Below are positions 61,054-64,000 of a DNA stretch of 64,000 nucleotides, piece by piece. The stretch lies in NCBI RefSeq assembly GCF_900102505.1, contig NZ_FMVT01000002.1, positions 1 to 64,000 on the forward strand, read 5' to 3'. Source of the DNA: Paracoccus tibetensis. GTDB taxonomy: Bacteria; Pseudomonadota; Alphaproteobacteria; Rhodobacterales; Rhodobacteraceae. Made by a program: the position numbers and the translations under genes. Each line of letters opens with the position of its first letter. The first letter of the stretch is position 1. Below the pieces are notes generated by a model that was given only the letters and a program-made list of their open reading frames with translations, had not been told where the DNA came from and did not search any database.

Positions 61054-62352
61054 TCACATCATTCCCGGCAGCCACAGGGCGATCTGCGGAACGGCGATGA
61101 TGATCAGCAGGCACAGCAGCATGGCGAACCAGAAGGGGGTGACGCCGCGGAAGATCTCGGACAGGGGGACGTTGCGGGCGACGGACTTCACGATGAAGAC
61201 GTTGATCCCGACGGGCGGCGAGATGAGGCCCATCTCCAGCGTCAGGACGACCAGCACGCCGAACCAGATCGGGTCGATCCCCAGCTGCAGGATCACCGGC
61301 ATGAAGATCGGCAGCGTCAGGACCAGCATCGCCAGCCCCTCGAGGAAGCAGCCCAACACCAGGTAGATCGCCAGGATCACCAGCAGCGTGCCGTAAAGGC
61401 CCAGATCCAGCGTCACCAGCATCCCGCTGACCTCGGCCGGCAGGTGGCTGAGGGCGATGAAGGGGTTGATCAGATGCGCCGCGATCAGGATCAGCATGAC
61501 CGAGGCGGTGGTCACGATGCTGCTGCGCGCCGCCTGCCAGAAGCTGGCCAGCGTCAGGCTGCGGCCGAGGGCGCCGATCAGGATGACGAGGGCGGCGCCG
61601 ACGCCCGCGGCCTCGGTCGGCGAGAAAATGCCGCCATAGATGCCGCCGATGGTCACCAGCACCACGGACAGGATCGGGATCGCGCCGACGAAGGCGCGGC
61701 CCTTCTCGGCCATCGTGGTGGCGGGACCTTTCGGCCCCATCTCGGGCCAGATCCAGCAGAGCAGCATCACTGTCAGGATGAATAGCGTCAGCAAGAGGAT
61801 GCCGGGCAGCACGCCCGCCATGAAGAGGCGCCCGATGCTCTGCTGCGTCAGGATCGCGTAGATCACGAAGCCGGTCGAGGGCGGGATCAGGATGCCGAGC
61901 GTCCCCCCCGCCGCGACGACGCCGGTCGACAGGCGCGGGCTGTAGTTGAAGCGGTCCATCTCGGCCAGCGCGGTCCGGCCCATGGTCAGGGCCGAGGCGA
62001 CGGACGAGCCGGACAGCGCCGCGAACCCGCCGCAGCCGATGACGGTCGCCGAGGCGAGCCCGCCCCGGATCTGGCCGATGCAGGCATAGGCAGCGTCGTA
62101 CAGCTTGCGGCTCATGCCGGTGACGCTGGCGACGTTGCCCATCAGGATGAACAGCGGCACCACGATCAGCTCGGCATTCGAGGCGAGCGCGAAGGTTTCC
62201 GAGGACAGGAGGCCCATCGCGGCGGGCAGGCCGTTCAGCAGCCAGATGCCGGAAAAGCCCACCGCGAACATGGCGAAGGCGACCGGCACGCGGATCAGCA
62301 GCAGCACCAGCAGGATGACGAGGCCGAGCGTGCCGGCGAGGACCGGGCTCAA
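61054..62352 (-). CDS. TRAP importer large permease DctM (system 2)
   Basis: A 432-residue DctM: VPVAFAMFAVGFSGIWLLNG, GCGGFAALSGSSVASALTMGRTAL, TGVVAAGGTLGILIPPSTGFVIYAIL. It starts with TTG 62352 overlapping the DctQ stop (TTGA); the frame stays open upstream but that part belongs to dctQ. Similar in length and gene order to system 1, though clearly a diverged paralogue. Confidence 0.9.
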   Translation of the reverse strand: MSPVLAGTLGLVILLVLLLIRVPVAFAMFAVGFSGIWLLNGLPAAMGLLSSETFALASNAELIVVPLFILMGNVASVTGMSRKLYDAAYACIGQIRGGLASATVIGCGGFAALSGSSVASALTMGRTALAEMDRFNYSPRLSTGVVAAGGTLGILIPPSTGFVIYAILTQQSIGRLFMAGVLPGILLLTLFILTVMLLCWIWPEMGPKGPATTMAEKGRAFVGAIPILSVVLVTIGGIYGGIFSPTEAAGVGAALVILIGALGRSLTLASFWQAARSSIVTTASVMLILIAAHLINPFIALSHLPAEVSGMLVTLDLGLYGTLLVILAIYLVLGCFLEGLAMLVLTLPIFMPVILQLGIDPIWFGVLVVLTLEMGLISPPVGINVFIVKSVARNVPLSEIFRGVTPFWFAMLLCLLIIIAVPQIALWLPGMM

Positions 62353-62852
62353 AGCGCGCCCTCCGCCGATTTGCGCGGCGCGCCCGCCAGCAGGAGGCCG
62401 GCCCGCATCAGCAGCGCCAGCACGGTGACGCCCGAGAAGGCGACCACAGCATACTGGAACCACGCCAGCGGCAGGCGCAACAGGTTCGTCGAGAGGTTCA
62501 GCATCTGGCTCAGCTGCGCGCTGTTCCAGATCGCCCAGGCAATCAGCGCGAAGATCACCGCGCCGAGCAGCGCCGAGGCGATGTCGATCACGCGGTTCAG
62601 CCACTCGGGGAAGGACCCCTCGAAGATGTCGACCACGATATGCCCGTCCAGCCGGTCGCAAAGCGCCATGCCGCCGAAGACGATCAGCACCATGGTCATC
62701 GTCACCATGTCCTGCGCCCCGTAGAGCGGGCGCCCGAAGTTGCGCCCGATCACGTCCACCAGGATCACGCCGACGACGAACAGAAGCCCCGCCGTGCCGA
62801 CAAAGGCGGACAGGCCGATCAGCCTGTCCGTCCAGCGCGTGAGCGCCTCCAT
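62349..62852 (-). CDS. TRAP importer small permease DctQ (system 2)
   Basis: A 167-residue membrane protein with four hydrophobic segments; VDVIGRNFGRPLYGAQDMVTMTMVLIVFGGMALCDRLDGHIVVDIFEG (outlined) is the DctQ core. ATG 62852 overlaps the dctP stop by one base (TGATG). Confidence 0.9.
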   Translation of the reverse strand: MEALTRWTDRLIGLSAFVGTAGLLFVVGVILVDVIGRNFGRPLYGAQDMVTMTMVLIVFGGMALCDRLDGHIVVDIFEGSFPEWLNRVIDIASALLGAVIFALIAWAIWNSAQLSQMLNLSTNLLRLPLAWFQYAVVAFSGVTVLALLMRAGLLLAGAPRKSAEGAL

Positions 62853-63832
62853 CACTGCCCGCGCATCGCGGCCAGCGCCGCCTCGCCGCCGACATCGGCG
62901 ATATAGGCGTCGGTCACCGGCGCCAGCGCGGCGTCGAAGGCGGCGATCTCGTCCTCGGACAGGTCGATCACCGTGGTGCGGTCCGAGGCGCGGGCGGCGT
63001 CGATCCCGGCATCGGCGGTGGCCTTCCATGCCTCTTCGGCGCGGCGCGACAGCTCGGCGCGCATCTCGGTGTCCAGCGCGGCCTTCGCCTCGTCGGGCAG
63101 GCCGTCATAGGCGGCCTTGTTCATCACCGTGAAGAAGCTGAGCCGGCCGAGGTTCGCGCCGAGTGACATGGTCCCCACGACCTCGTCCAGCTTGAAGTCC
63201 GACATGACCGAGGCGCCGCTGACCAGCCCGTCGATCAGGCCGGTCTGGAGGCCGTTATAGACCTGCGTGATCGGCAGCTGCACCGGAGTCGCGCCGAGCG
63301 CCTCGATGGCCTCGGCCGCGGCGGCGCCCGAGACGCGGATCTTCAGGCCGCGCAGGTCCTCGGGCGCGCGGATCTCGCGGTCGCGCATCATCAGGACGTT
63401 CGGCTCGGAGCCCCAGAGGGCCAGAACCTCGGTCATCGGGAATTCACTCGCCAGCTCGCCCTCGAAGGCGCGCCACATCGCCTCATGCGCGGGCTGGTCC
63501 AGCTCCAGCGCGCCGGGCAGCTCGACGATCATGCTTTTGGGGAATTGCGACGAGGTGTAGCCGGGCAGGCCCCAGCCCATCTCGGCCGTGCCCTGCACGA
63601 CGCGGACATACTGGTCGGCCGGGCCGGCGCCCAGCTCGCCGCCATGGAAGGCGCGCAGGGTCACGGCGCCGCCGGTCCCCTCTTCCAGCGCCTCGGCCAG
63701 AGGCTCGATCTGCGAGGCGGTGATCGTGTGCATGGGCGCGGCCCAGTTGGCATAGCGCAGCTCCTGCGCGTGGGCCGAAACCGTCAGCGCCAGGGCGGCG
63801 GCCGAGGAAAGGATCAGGGTCTTCAGGGTCAT
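62852..63832 (-). CDS. TRAP importer substrate-binding protein DctP (system 2)
   Basis: A 326-residue periplasmic protein with signal peptide (ending VSAHAQ). ELRYANWAAPMHTITASQIEPLAEALEEGTGGAVTLRAFHGGELG and PEDLRGLKIRVSGAAAAEAIEALGATPVQLP (outlined) are DctP landmarks; the Arg in KIRVSG is the expected carboxylate clamp. GGAGGACATC before ATG 63832. First gene of the second importer, immediately upstream of the fcs block, so probably also an aromatic acid importer. Confidence 0.9.
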   Translation of the reverse strand: MTLKTLILSSAAALALTVSAHAQELRYANWAAPMHTITASQIEPLAEALEEGTGGAVTLRAFHGGELGAGPADQYVRVVQGTAEMGWGLPGYTSSQFPKSMIVELPGALELDQPAHEAMWRAFEGELASEFPMTEVLALWGSEPNVLMMRDREIRAPEDLRGLKIRVSGAAAAEAIEALGATPVQLPITQVYNGLQTGLIDGLVSGASVMSDFKLDEVVGTMSLGANLGRLSFFTVMNKAAYDGLPDEAKAALDTEMRAELSRRAEEAWKATADAGIDAARASDRTTVIDLSEDEIAAFDAALAPVTDAYIADVGGEAALAAMRGQ

Positions 63833-63859
63833 GATGTCCTCCCAAACATCTTGTGGTGG

Positions 63860-64000
63860 TCAGGCGGCGGTCTTCAGGACCGCGGCCTTCAGCTCGTCCA
63901 GGCTGACGGGCGCGTGGCCAGCCAGCAGCCGGCGCGCCCGCATATGCGCGCCTGCTTTGTTCACCGTCTCGAGCGCCGCAACGCCGATCGCATCGACGCG
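63860..64000 (-). CDS. C-terminal 46 residues of an unidentified protein (cut by window edge)
   Basis: The minus strand is open from the right edge to TGA 63862-63860, giving a helical, Ala/Lys-rich end (VAALETVNKAGAHMRARR, then HAPVSLDELKAAVLKTAA). It lies 27 bases upstream of dctP and would be co-transcribed with it. Too short for me to name; given the neighbourhood an aromatic-catabolism enzyme is possible. Confidence 0.55.
   Translation of the reverse strand, partial: RVDAIGVAALETVNKAGAHMRARRLLAGHAPVSLDELKAAVLKTAA

Overview
The window is GC-rich chromosomal DNA from an alphaproteobacterium, most likely Rhodobacteraceae (Paracoccus-like). The evidence is the lon / HU-like / tRNA-Val neighbourhood, densely packed operons with ATGA and GTGA overlaps, TRAP transporters, and a pcaDCHGB cluster next to pobA. 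Assignments come from reading translated sequence and motifs; no database search was possible.

Layout. 1-1010 is decayed mobile DNA: the 3'-truncated end of an IS3-family element (orfA with its A AAA AAG slip site) and a broken XRE-type regulator. 1485-6862 is core chromosome: tRNA-Val, an HU-like protein, Lon protease, an EnvZ-like kinase and an MBL-fold hydrolase. 6923-14557 is a tRNA-Asn plus a 7.6-kb integrated island bounded by a 16-bp direct repeat of the tRNA 3' end. It carries a tyrosine recombinase and an envelope-related cargo (beta-barrel protein, HKD phospholipase, holin-like protein, FUSC-type protein). 14894-16819 holds a DUF427 protein, a diheme cytochrome c and FmdB.

16469-27542 is an amide/urea module. 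Formamidase and an UrtABCDE-type ABC importer diverge from a sensor kinase whose input region is an NCS1-type permease fused to a Cys-rich segment, followed by a LuxR-type response regulator. A perfect 8-bp inverted repeat lies between the divergent operons. 27587-34375 concerns amino acids: an Lrp/AsnC regulator divergent from ornithine cyclodeaminase, then a polar amino-acid ABC importer with an aspartoacylase-like deacylase embedded in the operon and a divergent RpiR regulator. 34415-43979 is a complete ferric-siderophore import locus (TonB-dependent receptor, FecBCDE-type ABC, siderophore-interacting reductase, ExbB, two ExbD, TonB) with no biosynthesis genes.

43980-64000 is an aromatic-acid catabolic supercluster: pobA/pobR, pcaB-BKACE-pcaGHCD with divergent pcaQ, then a long minus-strand block with two TRAP importers, a feruloyl/p-coumaroyl-CoA ligase, a crotonase, a MarR regulator, an amidohydrolase, an acyl-CoA dehydrogenase and a 3-hydroxyacyl-CoA dehydrogenase-like SDR. 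Together these suggest import of hydroxycinnamates, CoA activation, beta-oxidative side-chain removal to 4-hydroxybenzoate, hydroxylation to protocatechuate, and ortho cleavage to 3-oxoadipate. A BKACE-family enzyme may carry out the last cleavage. Two related imperfect palindromes, one over the fcs promoter and one between fcs and ech, are likely operators for the MarR protein.
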